Shown in pieces: positions 50,641 to 59,780 of a stretch of DNA of 64,000 nt (positions within the stretch are counted from its first letter, which is position 1; every line of letters starts with the position of its first letter). Made by a program: the position numbers and the translations under genes. The DNA comes from Bacteroidota bacterium (GTDB lineage Bacteria; Bacteroidota; Bacteroidia; Flavobacteriales; Weeksellaceae): NCBI GenBank assembly GCA_023460855.1, contig JAEWOS010000003.1:186001-250000 (forward strand). Direction: 5' to 3'. Under the pieces are notes generated by a model that saw nothing but the letters and a program-made list of their open reading frames with translations, did no database searches and was not told the origin of the DNA.

Positions 50641-51531
50641 TCAGTTTTTCATTTCACGCGCCGCAGGCAAGCCGGTTTGCGAACCCTGCTTCTGCCCGAC
50701 CTTCAGAGAAACATCGTTACCGAATTTCACACAGTTGTCAACAGAATTACCATGGCAAAAAGCAAAAGCAAACCCTGACGTAAATGCATCGCCCATTCCC
50801 ATTTTATAATTAAGCTGCTGATCGTCGTTCAGAAGGTATTTCATTTCGGATCCGTTGAAATATGCAGTAGAATTATTGTCGTCTCGTATAAAAATTTTAT
50901 TCGGATACTTTTGCAATAAATCCTCCAGTCTGGTTTCACCGAAAACGGTATTGAGTTCACTTCTTTTTGCAACTATAAAAGCAGCGCTGTCAATAACTTC
51001 CTGAGGAAGTTTTTTAGCAGGAGCGGCATAAACGCCGATTTTCACTCCATATCTGTTTGCAATCTGAACTGTGCGAAGCACCGTATCCATCGGTATTTCG
51101 AGCTGAATCAGTACCAAATCCGCATCTTCAAACTGTTTGGAAGCCAGATCGACATGCGCAGGTTCCAGACAGTAGTTAGCGTCCGGTACAACCACAATTG
51201 TTTTTTGTCCTTCGGAATCTATGACGTATGCAGTTCCGGTATTCCTTCTTTCGGTTTCGTGAACGTAGCCGACATTTACACCTTCATCTACCAGATTTCT
51301 GAGAATCTGCTGACCATAAGGATCCATTCCGATTGCACCAATGAAGTAAACGTTGGCACCGAGCCTGCTGGTTCCAACAGCCTGGTTTGCACCTTTACCA
51401 CCGAAAAAACTTTCTGAATTTGTTGCGATGACGGTGTCATCCGGATTGGGAATACTTTCAGTGCTGAGAACCAAATCGATGGAGCAGCTTCCTACGACAA
51501 TAATTTTCGGCTGTTCGGAATTAAAAATCAT
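50641..51531 (-). CDS. rbsK: Ribokinase (PfkB family)
   Basis: This enzyme phosphorylates D-ribose to ribose 5-phosphate. From ATG 51531 it has 296 residues. The N-terminal V-G-S-C-S-I-D-L-V and G-G-K-G-A-N-Q-A-V-G (PfkB signature 1) and the late G-M-G-D-A-F-T-S-G-F-A-F-A-F (signature 2, with the anion hole and catalytic Asp) are present. The open frame to 51552 is rejected because that codon lies in the -7 box (51552-51559). Other PfkB sugar kinases cannot be excluded. No ribose transporter is next to it. Confidence 0.87.
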   Translation of the reverse strand: MIFNSEQPKIIVVGSCSIDLVLSTESIPNPDDTVIATNSESFFGGKGANQAVGTSRLGANVYFIGAIGMDPYGQQILRNLVDEGVNVGYVHETERRNTGTAYVIDSEGQKTIVVVPDANYCLEPAHVDLASKQFEDADLVLIQLEIPMDTVLRTVQIANRYGVKIGVYAAPAKKLPQEVIDSAAFIVAKRSELNTVFGETRLEDLLQKYPNKIFIRDDNNSTAYFNGSEMKYLLNDDQQLNYKMGMGDAFTSGFAFAFCHGNSVDNCVKFGNDVSLKVGQKQGSQTGLPAAREMKN

Positions 51532-51551
51532 GGTTGTTTTTCTTGTGCACA

Positions 51552-51559
51552 CAAAAATA
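51552..51559 (-). promoter_or_regulatory. -7 box (TATTTTTG) of the ribokinase gene
   Basis: This exact TAnnTTTG match predicts a leader of about 15 nt to the ATG at 51531. Confidence 0.55.
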
Positions 51560-51596
51560 ACATACGCATCCGTTCAGAAAAAATAATTAACCTATT

Positions 51597-52235
51597 TTAA
51601 CTCAGGATTTCGATAAATTCTGTCACGATTTTTACCGGCTCCGAATTTTCACCAAATCCGATATAGCTCGCATAAAATCCCTCACCGTAACCCGTTTCGA
51701 ACGCGAAAATGTTCCCCTTTTTTTCGTCTTCCGGTTTCAGCAGTACGAACTGGTCGATCGCTCCGTTTTCGTCAAAGAAATGTTCGTGAAAAAATTCCTC
51801 ATAAATCCCCATGAAATCTGCTCCTTTGCGGTGAAACAGTCTGTTTTCCAGCACGTTTAGACATTCCTGCGTCTCCAGATCCATGAAACAGCCCATACCG
51901 CTTTCTACCGGATAACCGAATATTTCGTCTTCCTTTAACGTCTGCAGATTCTGCCCCGGAACTGCAGCCATTTCCCATCTCACTGCTTTCCTGTCGGTAA
52001 AAACAATTTCGGTGTAGGCGATACAGTTGCTTTCCTTTTCCTTATGAACCAGCGAAGTAAACTCACCTGTCGGAAAATTCACGGTAAAAGGCAGCATATC
52101 TTTAGTAAGGAGCGGATCGCATGCAACCAGTTTTCCGGTTGGCATCATAAATGAGCCGCTGTCAAAAGTTTCGAGAAGCGGATGCGCTACAAAACCACCG
52201 GAAAAAAGCGCTGAAATATTATCTATGTGTTTCAT
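51597..52235 (-). CDS. DUF4241 domain protein
   Basis: The 212-residue cytosolic protein matches DUF4241: the Gly-rich block S-G-x-F-x-x-P-T-G-K-L-V-A-C-D-P-L, later F-P-T-G-E-F, a G-Y-P-V-E-S-G-M-G-C-F-M-D block, and a late G-x-G-x-G-F-Y-A-S-Y-I-G-F. The family has no assigned biochemical role; some members occur in polymorphic-toxin immunity settings, but nothing here suggests a toxin. It lies 20 bp downstream of valS on the same strand and may be read through from it. Confidence 0.82.
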   Translation of the reverse strand: MKHIDNISALFSGGFVAHPLLETFDSGSFMMPTGKLVACDPLLTKDMLPFTVNFPTGEFTSLVHKEKESNCIAYTEIVFTDRKAVRWEMAAVPGQNLQTLKEDEIFGYPVESGMGCFMDLETQECLNVLENRLFHRKGADFMGIYEEFFHEHFFDENGAIDQFVLLKPEDEKKGNIFAFETGYGEGFYASYIGFGENSEPVKIVTEFIEILS

Positions 52236-52255
52236 CAGTTACGATTTTGAACGGA

Positions 52256-54877
52256 TTACAACTGAAAACTGCGCATTTTTTCTTCCAGAATAGCTATTTT
52301 TTCCAGAGAATCCTGCATCTTCTTTCTTTCGTTTTCCACGATTTCCGGTTTTGCATTCGCAACGAATTTTTCGTTGGAAAGTTTTTTCTCAACCGAAGTC
52401 AGGAAACCTTTCAGATACTTCAGTTCTTCTTCTGTTTTTTTCTGTTCTTCCTCCAGATCGAGGTTTTCACTGAACGGAACAGAAACTTCCAGCGCGCCGG
52501 CTAAAAATGTAAAGCCTGGTTTTTCCATCCTGCTGCGGTAATTAACAGCCGAAACATTCGAGAGTTTTGTGATCACATCTTCATTTGGAAAATCTGCACT
52601 TGTGGTAAATATTTCCACGCTTTCTTTCGGCGAAATTCCTTTGGTCTGCCTGTAATTCCTGATTCCGGAAATAATTTCTTTCGTCAGTTCAAAAGCGGCA
52701 ATTTTTTCTTCGCTATATTCCTGAGCTTGGGTCTGCTGTGTGATAATCAGTGCTTCTTCTGCAGACCTAGACTGTAAAGTTTGCCAAAGTTCTTCGGTAA
52801 GGAACGGCATAAACGGATGCAGCAGCTTCAGCAGGTCTTCAAAAAATGCGATTGTAATATGATACACTTCCTGAGAAATTCCTTCACCGTAGCCAGGTTT
52901 TACCGCTTCCAGATACCAGGAGCAGAAATCGTCCCAGATCAGTTTGTAAACCAGATGCAGCGCATCAGAAATCCGGAATTTTGAAAACTGTTCATTTATT
53001 TCATGAACGGTTTTGTTATATCTGTTCCGGAACCATTCGATTGTCTGCGAATCCGAATCACTCATAGGTTTTTCTACGGTATTCCAGTTTTGGGTAAGGC
53101 GGAAAGCATTCCAGATTTTGGTTGCAAAATTTCTTCCCTGAAGCATCAGGTCTTCATCGAACAAAAGGTCATTTCCTGCAGAAGAACTCAGCAGAATCCC
53201 TACTCTAACGCTGTCGGCGCCGTATTTTTCGATGAGTTCCAGCGGATCCGGAGAATTGCCGAGCGATTTGGACATTTTTCTGCGCTGTTTATCGCGCACA
53301 ATTCCCGTGAAATACACATTCTTAAACGGCACTTCGCCACGGTATTCAATCCCCGCCATAATCATTCTTGCCACCCAGAAGAAAATAATATCCGGTGCGG
53401 TAACAAGGTCGGAAGTCGGGTAATAATAACTGATGTCCGGATTTTCCTCATCGAGCAAACCGTCAAAAACAGAAATCGGCCATATCCATGATGAAAACCA
53501 TGTATCCAGCGCATCCTGATCCTGACGTAAATCTGACAACTGCAGATCTGCATTTCCACTTTTTTTCCGGGCTATGTTCAGTGCTTCATCAGCATTTTCA
53601 GCGACCACATAATCATCTTCTCCTTCTCCAAAATAATACGCAGGAATCTGGTGTCCCCACCAAAGCTGACGGGAAATATTCCAGTCGCGGATGTTTTCCA
53701 TCCAGTGGCGGTAGGTATTCTTAAATTTTTCAGGGTGGAATTTCACCTCATCATTCATCACAACGTCGAGTGCAGGTTTTGCAATGTCGGACATTTTCAA
53801 AAACCACTGTGCTGAAATTTTTGGTTCGATTACGGCTCCTGTTCGTTCCGAAGTTCCCACCTTATTCACATAATCTTCAGTCTTCAGCATCAGACCTTTC
53901 TCTTCGAGTTCTTTCGCGATAGCTTTTCGAACCTCAAACCTGTTTTTACCCTGATAATGCTGCCCGAATTCATTCAGATTGGCATCTTCATCCAGCGCAT
54001 CAATCATTGGCAGACTGTGACGCTGACCGATTTCATAATCATTGTTATCATGAGCCGGTGTAATTTTTAGGGCACCTGTTCCAAATCCAATATCGACATA
54101 AGAATCGAAAATCACCGGAACTGATCGGCCGACAACCGGCACAATTACATTTTTGCCTTTCAGATGCGTAAATCTTTCATCTTCGGGGTTCACCGCAACT
54201 GCCACATCCCCGAAAATGGTTTCAGGACGCGTGGTTGCCACGGAAAGAAATTCTTCACTGCCTTCTACCTGGTATTTCAGGAAGTAAAGTTTGCCGTTTT
54301 GCTCCTTGAAGATTACTTCTTCGTCCGAAATATTTGTTTTTGCTTCAGGATCCCAGTTTACCATACGGTGTCCGCGGTAAATAAGCCCTTTTTTGTGAAG
54401 ATCGACGAAAGTTTTGATCACCTGAGCCGAAAGTTTAGGTTCCATGGTAAACCGAGTTCGTTCCCAGTCGCAGGAACACCCGAGTTTTTTCAGCTGTTCC
54501 AGAATGGTTCCGCCATATTTATCAGTCCAGTCCCATGCATGTTTCAAAAATTCGTCACGCGAAATATCAGCTTTGCTGATGCCTTCCGATTTCAGTTTGG
54601 CTACCACTTTCGCTTCAGTTGCGATTGACGCATGATCGGTTCCGGGAACCCAAAGCGCATTAAATCCGTTCATTCGCGCACGGCGAATCAGTACATCCTG
54701 AATTGTATTGTTCAGCATATGGCCCATGTGCAGAATTCCGGTAACATTTGGCGGAGGAATTACGATGGTATATGGCGGACGTTCGTCCGGAGTGGAGTGG
54801 AAATAACCTTTTTCCTGCCAGTAGCTGTACCATTTATCTTCTGTGGTGGCAGGGCTGTATTTTTCTGCAATCTGCAT
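52256..54877 (-). CDS. valS: Valyl-tRNA synthetase
   Basis: This class I enzyme charges tRNA-Val. The 873 residues match the family. H-M-G-H at 50-53 is the HIGH motif and K-M-S-K-S at 534-538 the second signature. The editing domain lies between them. A C-terminal coiled coil (about 805-873) ends the protein. The -7 box (54903-54910) gives a 20-nt leader. No T-box is expected or seen. DUF4241 follows. Confidence 0.97.
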   Translation of the reverse strand: MQIAEKYSPATTEDKWYSYWQEKGYFHSTPDERPPYTIVIPPPNVTGILHMGHMLNNTIQDVLIRRARMNGFNALWVPGTDHASIATEAKVVAKLKSEGISKADISRDEFLKHAWDWTDKYGGTILEQLKKLGCSCDWERTRFTMEPKLSAQVIKTFVDLHKKGLIYRGHRMVNWDPEAKTNISDEEVIFKEQNGKLYFLKYQVEGSEEFLSVATTRPETIFGDVAVAVNPEDERFTHLKGKNVIVPVVGRSVPVIFDSYVDIGFGTGALKITPAHDNNDYEIGQRHSLPMIDALDEDANLNEFGQHYQGKNRFEVRKAIAKELEEKGLMLKTEDYVNKVGTSERTGAVIEPKISAQWFLKMSDIAKPALDVVMNDEVKFHPEKFKNTYRHWMENIRDWNISRQLWWGHQIPAYYFGEGEDDYVVAENADEALNIARKKSGNADLQLSDLRQDQDALDTWFSSWIWPISVFDGLLDEENPDISYYYPTSDLVTAPDIIFFWVARMIMAGIEYRGEVPFKNVYFTGIVRDKQRRKMSKSLGNSPDPLELIEKYGADSVRVGILLSSSAGNDLLFDEDLMLQGRNFATKIWNAFRLTQNWNTVEKPMSDSDSQTIEWFRNRYNKTVHEINEQFSKFRISDALHLVYKLIWDDFCSWYLEAVKPGYGEGISQEVYHITIAFFEDLLKLLHPFMPFLTEELWQTLQSRSAEEALIITQQTQAQEYSEEKIAAFELTKEIISGIRNYRQTKGISPKESVEIFTTSADFPNEDVITKLSNVSAVNYRSRMEKPGFTFLAGALEVSVPFSENLDLEEEQKKTEEELKYLKGFLTSVEKKLSNEKFVANAKPEIVENERKKMQDSLEKIAILEEKMRSFQL

Positions 54878-54902
54878 CTAATCTTCTTATTTACTGTATC
54901 TG

Positions 54903-54910
54903 CAAAAATA
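54903..54910 (-). promoter_or_regulatory. -7 box (TATTTTTG) of valS
   Basis: This exact TAnnTTTG match predicts a leader of about 20 nt. Confidence 0.5.
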
Positions 54911-54949
54911 GGTAAAAGGAAAATGTGAAAATAATAATAAGAAAAATTT

Positions 54950-54957
54950 TAACTTTG
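54950..54957 (+). promoter_or_regulatory. -7 box (TAACTTTG) of the DUF1573 gene
   Basis: This exact TAnnTTTG match predicts a leader of about 43 nt to ATG 55006. It excludes the longer frame that starts at 54925. Confidence 0.55.
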
Positions 54958-55005
54958 CATCACAAAATAAATCTAACGATAAATACATCAACCAATTTTA
55001 TTAAA

Positions 55006-55515
55006 ATGAAAAAATTTCTAACAGGATTTGCAATTCTTGGAAGCCTTGCTTTCATAAGCGCTCAAACTATCGCTTTTGACCAGACAACTCTTGACTACGG
55101 AACGGTAAAAACCGGATCTGACGGTCACCGTTATTTTGTAGTAAAAAATACAGGAGATAAGCCACTGGTAATTTCAAAAGTTCAGCCGGGATGCGGATGC
55201 ACCGTTCCTGAATGGAGCAAAGATCCTATTATGCCGGGCAAAACTTCCCTGATTAAAGTAGGATACAGCGGAATGAACCAAAAAGGAGCATGGGGACCAA
55301 AAATGATTGAGATTACTTCCAACGATCCTAAAAACAGCAGAACTGTTCTGAATATTAAAGGTAATGTAGCTGATGACGGTGCAGAATACGTATCTAAGGC
55401 TCCGACCGAAAAAGAACAGCTGGAAATCTTCAGAGCAAAAGAAAAAGAGCAGAAGCAACTGATGAAATCTGCTGCTAAAGCTGACAAAAAGAAAAAAATT
55501 GCTGTAGCGCAATAA
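55006..55515 (+). CDS. Secreted DUF1573 domain protein
   Basis: The 169-residue protein has a signal peptide (MKKFLTGFAILGSLAFISAQ). The beta-sandwich domain D-Y-G-T-V, H-R-Y-F-V-V-K-N-T-G-D-K-P-L-V-I-S and P-G-C-G-C-T-V-P-E-W is the DUF1573 core, an ASH/Ig-like fold frequent in Bacteroidota envelopes. A charged Lys/Glu/Ala tail (about 130-169) follows. ATG 55006 is chosen over the open frame to 54925 because it starts the signal peptide. It may be a periplasmic or surface adaptor; no function is established. Confidence 0.88.
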   Translation: MKKFLTGFAILGSLAFISAQTIAFDQTTLDYGTVKTGSDGHRYFVVKNTGDKPLVISKVQPGCGCTVPEWSKDPIMPGKTSLIKVGYSGMNQKGAWGPKMIEITSNDPKNSRTVLNIKGNVADDGAEYVSKAPTEKEQLEIFRAKEKEQKQLMKSAAKADKKKKIAVAQ

Positions 55516-55539
55516 TTCCTTTTGCCACATTAAAAAAAG

Positions 55540-55567
55540 AACCGTTTCAGAAATGAAGCGGTTTTTT
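55540..55567 (+). terminator. Intrinsic terminator of the DUF1573 gene
   Basis: A 10-bp stem with one G-U pair (55540-55549/55554-55563) has a GAAA tetraloop and a T run. Confidence 0.85.
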
Positions 55568-55597
55568 CGTATTTTAGTCTGAAATAAGCAAAAAAGT

Positions 55598-56470
55598 ATG
55601 GCTGAAAATTTTGAAGAACACTTCCGGGTGACCGGTAGATTCTCCCTCGATAAATTTGAAACTTCGTATAAAGGAGACCTCAACAAGGCAACCGCAGCAG
55701 AAATGCTGAAGCGCGAAAAAGAAGATCTGTACAAATTACAGGAAAGACTTTACGCAGACGGAAGCCAGTCGCTGCTGATCATTCTGCAGGCAATGGATGC
55801 GGCCGGCAAAGACTCTCTGATTGAGCACGTTTTCGGCGGTGTAAATCCGCAGGGATGTGAAGTTACCAGTTTCAAAACGCCAAGCTCCAAAGAATACCGC
55901 CATGATTTCCTTTGGAGACATTACATCGCGCTACCCGAAAAAGGAAAAATCGGTATTTTCAACAGAAGCCATTATGAAAGTGTGCTCGTCTGCAAAGTTC
56001 ATCCGGAATACAACCTGAACGAAAAAGTGTGGGATTCCGTAAAGGATTTCGATAAAAAATTCTGGGAAAACCGCTACGAAAGTATCCGGAACTTCGAAAA
56101 ACACATTGCTTCAAACGGTACAAAAATAGTCAAGATTTTCCTGCATGTGTCCAAAGACGAACAGAAAGAGCGATTCCTGGACCGCATCAATGAAGTAGAC
56201 AAAAACTGGAAATTTTCGATGGGCGATCTTGCGGAGCGTAAACTCTGGGAGGATTATCAGAAAGCATATGAAGAAGCGATTAATGAAACCGCAGCAGATC
56301 ATGCGCCATGGTTTATAATTCCTGCAGACCAGAAATGGTTTGCTAGAGTTGCCGCAATTCAGATCATCATCGACGCACTGGAAGAAATGAACCTGAAATT
56401 CCCGGAACTTCCCGCCGCCGAGAAAGCCATGCTGGACGAAGCTAAAAAAATGCTTGAAAACGGTGAATAA
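55598..56470 (+). CDS. Polyphosphate kinase 2 family protein
   Basis: This PPK2-type phosphotransferase uses polyphosphate to phosphorylate nucleotides (ADP, GDP or AMP). The 290-residue protein has a P-loop-like A-M-D-A-A-G-K-D-S (about 65-73), H-V-F-G-G-V-N-P-Q-G, F-L-W-R-H-Y and the Walker B-like I-F-N-R-S-H-Y-E-S-V-L. D-R-I-N-E-V-D-K-N-W-K-F lies in the lid region. This pattern fits the one-domain class (III or I); which nucleotide is preferred cannot be read. No ppx or ppk1 is adjacent. It starts 30 bp after the DUF1573 terminator. Confidence 0.9.
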   Translation: MAENFEEHFRVTGRFSLDKFETSYKGDLNKATAAEMLKREKEDLYKLQERLYADGSQSLLIILQAMDAAGKDSLIEHVFGGVNPQGCEVTSFKTPSSKEYRHDFLWRHYIALPEKGKIGIFNRSHYESVLVCKVHPEYNLNEKVWDSVKDFDKKFWENRYESIRNFEKHIASNGTKIVKIFLHVSKDEQKERFLDRINEVDKNWKFSMGDLAERKLWEDYQKAYEEAINETAADHAPWFIIPADQKWFARVAAIQIIIDALEEMNLKFPELPAAEKAMLDEAKKMLENGE

Positions 56471-56496
56471 AAAAGGGTCTGCAAATGCAGACCCTT
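56469..56496 (-). terminator. Terminator of rnpB, also usable by the PPK2 gene
   Basis: The 10-bp stem 56473-56482/56487-56496 is perfect. The T tract is stronger on the - strand, downstream of rnpB; on the + strand it follows the PPK2 stop codon. Confidence 0.8.
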
Positions 56497-56513
56497 ATCA
56501 ATTTTCTAAAAAT

Positions 56514-56812
56514 TCGGAAAACCTGTAAGCCGGATTCTGTGCGCCGAAGCGTGCCTGTTATTTATCTGCGTTTTACATTGCTGCAAAACTTTAGCTGTTT
56601 ACCCCTCGACATTGGACGAGCCGCCCTTAATTGCCGATATACTTAACATTGCACCGCATAGAGTTTACCTGGTTTCACTACAGCCGAACTGTACATTCTT
56701 TCTGTTGCACTGGTCCTGATTTTTCAACCGGCGGATGTTATCCGCTATGCTGCTCTTTGGTGTCCGGACTTTCCTACCCCGCAAAAGCGGAATCAACAGG
56801 CCGGTTTTCCTT
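56514..56812 (-). ncRNA. rnpB: RNase P RNA
   Basis: This is the catalytic RNA of RNase P, which trims tRNA 5' ends. On the - strand the RNA starts near 56810 with GGAAAACC, which pairs with GGTTTTCC at its 3' end (56523-56516) to form P1. Conserved core strings are present, including GGAAAGTCCGGACACC close to the start, ACAGAAA in the middle, GAGGGGTAAAC, and CCGGCTTACAG near the end. At about 300 nt it is on the short side. The -7 box TATCTTTG ends 5 nt before the first base. Confidence 0.95.
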
Positions 56813-56815
56813 TTG

Positions 56816-56823
56816 CAAAGATA
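56816..56823 (-). promoter_or_regulatory. -7 box (TATCTTTG) of rnpB
   Basis: The last G of this exact TAnnTTTG match is 6 nt from the base where P1 begins. Because the RNA end is set by pairing, this gives a local ruler for other promoters. Confidence 0.75.
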
Positions 56824-57074
56824 TGAAAAAGATGGAGGATGAATGTTGGGAGATTTAAAGAGCGGAGACTTTGAGACGAGAGAGCGAAGTATTGGTTTTT
56901 GCAAATAGATATCTGTTTTATTGCAGACAGTGAGAAGAATGTGCATCTGCGCCCCGGATTGCAGCGGCTACCCCGCAGCATTGGCTGAAAGCCAAGGCGA
57001 GGAGTAATAGCGGAAAGCCGGAAATGTGCGCCAAAATAATTATCTTCGCTGCAACGTTAAAGAGGTCCGGGAAG

Positions 57075-57569
57075 TTGAGTGCCAAAGAAAAAGAGTTCGC
57101 CAAACTAATCAAAGATAACCAGGGACTGGTCATCAAAGTTTCTCGGCTCTATACCAATTCCCGCGAAGATGAGGAAGATCTTTTTCAGGAAATTGTGCTG
57201 CAGCTGTGGCGAAGTTATGACACTTTTAAAGGCGACAGCAAAATTACGACCTGGATGTACCGCGTCGCACTGAATACCGCGATTACGCTGTTCCGAAAAA
57301 AAACCAGAGCTCCGCAAACCGATGAGCTGATGGATTTCCACCACCGAACTTATCTTGAAGATGATGACGACAAACAGCATCAGATTTCGCTGCTTTATAA
57401 AGTGGTGAAAATGCTGCCGAATGTGGAACGGGCAATTGTAACAATGTATCTGGACGATTTACCTTACCGCGATATTGCAGAAAACCTCGGGATTACTGAA
57501 GTAAATGCACGCGTAAAAATGAACCGTCTGAAGAAAACCCTAAAAGAACTGATGGAAAAACATGCCTGA
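57075..57569 (+). CDS. ECF-type RNA polymerase sigma factor
   Basis: This sigma-70 family protein has regions 2 and 4 only. Region 2 has S-R-E-D-E-E-D-L-F-Q-E-I-V-L-Q-L-W and F-K-G-D-S-K-I-T-T-W-M-Y-R-V-A-L-N. Region 4 has D-L-P-Y-R-D-I-A-E-N-L-G-I-T-E-V-N-A-R-V-K-M-N-R-L. TTG 57075 (164 residues) fits the family start and a weak -7 box (TATCTTCG at 57041); ATG 57024 would add 17 non-family residues. It overlaps the next gene by 8 nt, so its membrane partner is likely translationally coupled. Confidence 0.9.
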   Translation: MSAKEKEFAKLIKDNQGLVIKVSRLYTNSREDEEDLFQEIVLQLWRSYDTFKGDSKITTWMYRVALNTAITLFRKKTRAPQTDELMDFHHRTYLEDDDDKQHQISLLYKVVKMLPNVERAIVTMYLDDLPYRDIAENLGITEVNARVKMNRLKKTLKELMEKHA

Positions 57570-58239
57570 TTTTGATATAGACAGCCTGAAAAAAACGTGG
57601 CAGGAACAGGAATTACCGCCAAAATATGACAACAGCGCCATACAGGAAATGCTGAATAAAAGATCGCGCAACTACGTAAAGATGATCTTCTGGATCAGCG
57701 TTGCTGAATTTCTGTTTTTTCTTGGGCTTACAGTTTTTTATATCACAAGCAGTGAGGACACGAACAGCTTCATCAATATCCTGAGCAGACTCGGAGTGGA
57801 TATTACCCCGAAAATTGAAATGGATTTTGCACATCTGTTTTTTGGGCTGAAAATGCTGAGCCTGATCGTTACCGCCTACTTCATTGTACGGTTTTATTTA
57901 AGTTTCAGGAAAATTGATGTGGAACTGAACCTGCGAAAACTCATCAGCCAGATTATCAGCTTCAGAAAGGTGGTGAACCTGTTTATCATGACGAATATTC
58001 TGCTGCTCGTATTTTTCACGGCGCTTCTCACGGCACTCGTTTTTCACACGCTTTCCATGCAGAATGTACACCTCGAAGGTTCTACACTCACCGGTTTTAT
58101 TGTGGGAATTTTATTCAGTACAACACTCTGTGTAGTGCTGATCTGGACTTACTACCGCGTAGTTTACGGAATTATTCTGAGGAGACTCGGAAAAGATTTG
58201 AAACAGCTGCAGGATCTGAATCAGAACACAGAAAACTAA
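57562..58239 (+). CDS. Four-TM membrane protein, probable sigma-factor partner
   Basis: The 225-residue integral membrane protein has a soluble head of about 38 residues starting P-D-F-D-I-D-S-L-K-K-T-W-Q-E-Q and about four TM segments (41-62, 90-112, 136-160 and 176-200), with a charged C-terminus. It begins 8 nt before the stop of the sigma gene. Position and size suggest an anti-sigma or sensor role (inference); no zinc-anti-sigma HxxxCxxC motif is seen. Similar proteins are, as I recall, occasionally mislabelled as carotene oxygenase, which nothing here supports. Confidence 0.75.
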   Translation: MPDFDIDSLKKTWQEQELPPKYDNSAIQEMLNKRSRNYVKMIFWISVAEFLFFLGLTVFYITSSEDTNSFINILSRLGVDITPKIEMDFAHLFFGLKMLSLIVTAYFIVRFYLSFRKIDVELNLRKLISQIISFRKVVNLFIMTNILLLVFFTALLTALVFHTLSMQNVHLEGSTLTGFIVGILFSTTLCVVLIWTYYRVVYGIILRRLGKDLKQLQDLNQNTEN

Positions 58240-58253
58240 AAATTTAGTTTTAC

Positions 58254-59735
58254 TTATAACTCTTTACGGAGGCGGGCTACCGGAATATTCAACTGCTCGC
58301 GATATTTGGCAATTGTTCGGCGCGCAATGTTATAGCCTTTCTCTTTCAGAATACCAACAAGGGCATCATCCGTATAAGGTTTACGTTTATTCTCCAGATT
58401 GATCGCATCCTGAAGATGCTGCTTGATTTCTTTCGTGGAAACTTCCTCACCGTCGTCATTTGTCAGTGAATCTGAAAACAGATCTTTCAGGTAAATGATT
58501 CCGTTTGGCGTATCAGCGTATTTGCTCTTTACCACACGTGAGATCGTAGAAATATCGAATCCGGTAATATCTGCGACATCTTTTAGGATCATCGGCTTCA
58601 GCGATTTATCGTCGCCCGTGATGAAATATTCCTTCTGCAGTTTTACGATTGCCGTAATTGTCTGCAAAAGCGTGTTCTGTCTTTGATTGATCGCATCGAT
58701 ATACCATTTTGCGGCATCGAGTTTTTGCTTGATAAACAGCGCAGCCTGTTTGTGGTCTGCAGATTTTTTATCGTGAGAATAGGTAGTCAGAATTTCTTTA
58801 TACTCTTCTGAAACACGAAGTGTCGGTGCGTTTTTGCTATTGAGCAACGGTATTACATCAGGCTTTCCTTTCTTGCCTTCTTTAACCTGAATTACAAAAT
58901 CCGGAATAATTTCCTGATTGATGGTAATAGTCTGCGTATCGAAGTTTCCACCGACTTTCGGAGATAGTTTGGAGATTTCTTCCAGTGCATCTTTTAAATC
59001 CTCTTCATCAACATCATACTTCTGCATGATTTTGCTGTAATGCTTGTTCGTAAGCGCATCAAACTGAAAACGCAGAATATTTGCAGCAAGAGAAACGGCT
59101 TTGTCGGCACTGACTTTCTTTTCAATCTGCAGCAGCAGACATTCCTGAAGGTTTCTGGCTCCAACTCCGGGTGGATCGAGTTTCTGAACATAATTCTCCA
59201 GAATATCGGTCACTTCTTCTATCGATGTTGTGATTCCCTGCGAAAAAGCAAGATCGTCCACAATGGATTTAATTTCGCGACGTAAATAACCGTCAGTATC
59301 GAGATTTCCGATCAGGTATTCCGCGATTTTCAGATCACCTTCGTCAATGTTGATCAGATTTATCTGTTCCAGAAGATAATCGTAAAGCGACTGTCCTTCT
59401 GTAAGCAGGCTTTCATTATCGAATTCTTCATCGTCTGCGGAATAATTGCTTGATGCTGTTTTGTAGGAAGGTTCGTCGTCGAACAGATATTCATCGACAT
59501 CGAAATCGGTTTCGATGCTTTCGGAACCTTCTTCCTCGTATTCGGTTCCAAGATCTTCGTATTCGTCTTCCTTTTTGTCCTCATCCTCTGCTCTTTCCAG
59601 CGCAGGGTTTTCCTCGAGTTCACGTTCCAGTTCTTCCTCAAACTCCAGTGTATGAAGCTGAATGAGCTTCATCAGTTGGATTTGTTGAGGGGCCAGTTTC
59701 TGGCCAAGTTTCATCTGGAGGTGTTGCTTCAGCAT
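58254..59735 (-). CDS. rpoN: RNA polymerase sigma-54 factor
   Basis: The 493 residues match RpoN. Region I (about 1-50) is Gln/Leu-rich and starts M-L-K-Q-H-L-Q-M-K-L-G-Q-K-L-A. An acidic region II follows (about 50-120, many Asp/Glu), then the core-binding domain. The C-terminal RpoN box A-R-R-T-I-A-K-Y-R-E lies at 471-480. It directs transcription from -24/-12 promoters with AAA+ activators; no such activator gene is in the window. The -7 box is at 59781-59788. Confidence 0.96.
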   Translation of the reverse strand: MLKQHLQMKLGQKLAPQQIQLMKLIQLHTLEFEEELERELEENPALERAEDEDKKEDEYEDLGTEYEEEGSESIETDFDVDEYLFDDEPSYKTASSNYSADDEEFDNESLLTEGQSLYDYLLEQINLINIDEGDLKIAEYLIGNLDTDGYLRREIKSIVDDLAFSQGITTSIEEVTDILENYVQKLDPPGVGARNLQECLLLQIEKKVSADKAVSLAANILRFQFDALTNKHYSKIMQKYDVDEEDLKDALEEISKLSPKVGGNFDTQTITINQEIIPDFVIQVKEGKKGKPDVIPLLNSKNAPTLRVSEEYKEILTTYSHDKKSADHKQAALFIKQKLDAAKWYIDAINQRQNTLLQTITAIVKLQKEYFITGDDKSLKPMILKDVADITGFDISTISRVVKSKYADTPNGIIYLKDLFSDSLTNDDGEEVSTKEIKQHLQDAINLENKRKPYTDDALVGILKEKGYNIARRTIAKYREQLNIPVARLRKEL

Positions 59736-59780
59736 ATTTTATATTCGGTTGTCAGCAATTATGTTAAAATCAGTCAAGTG

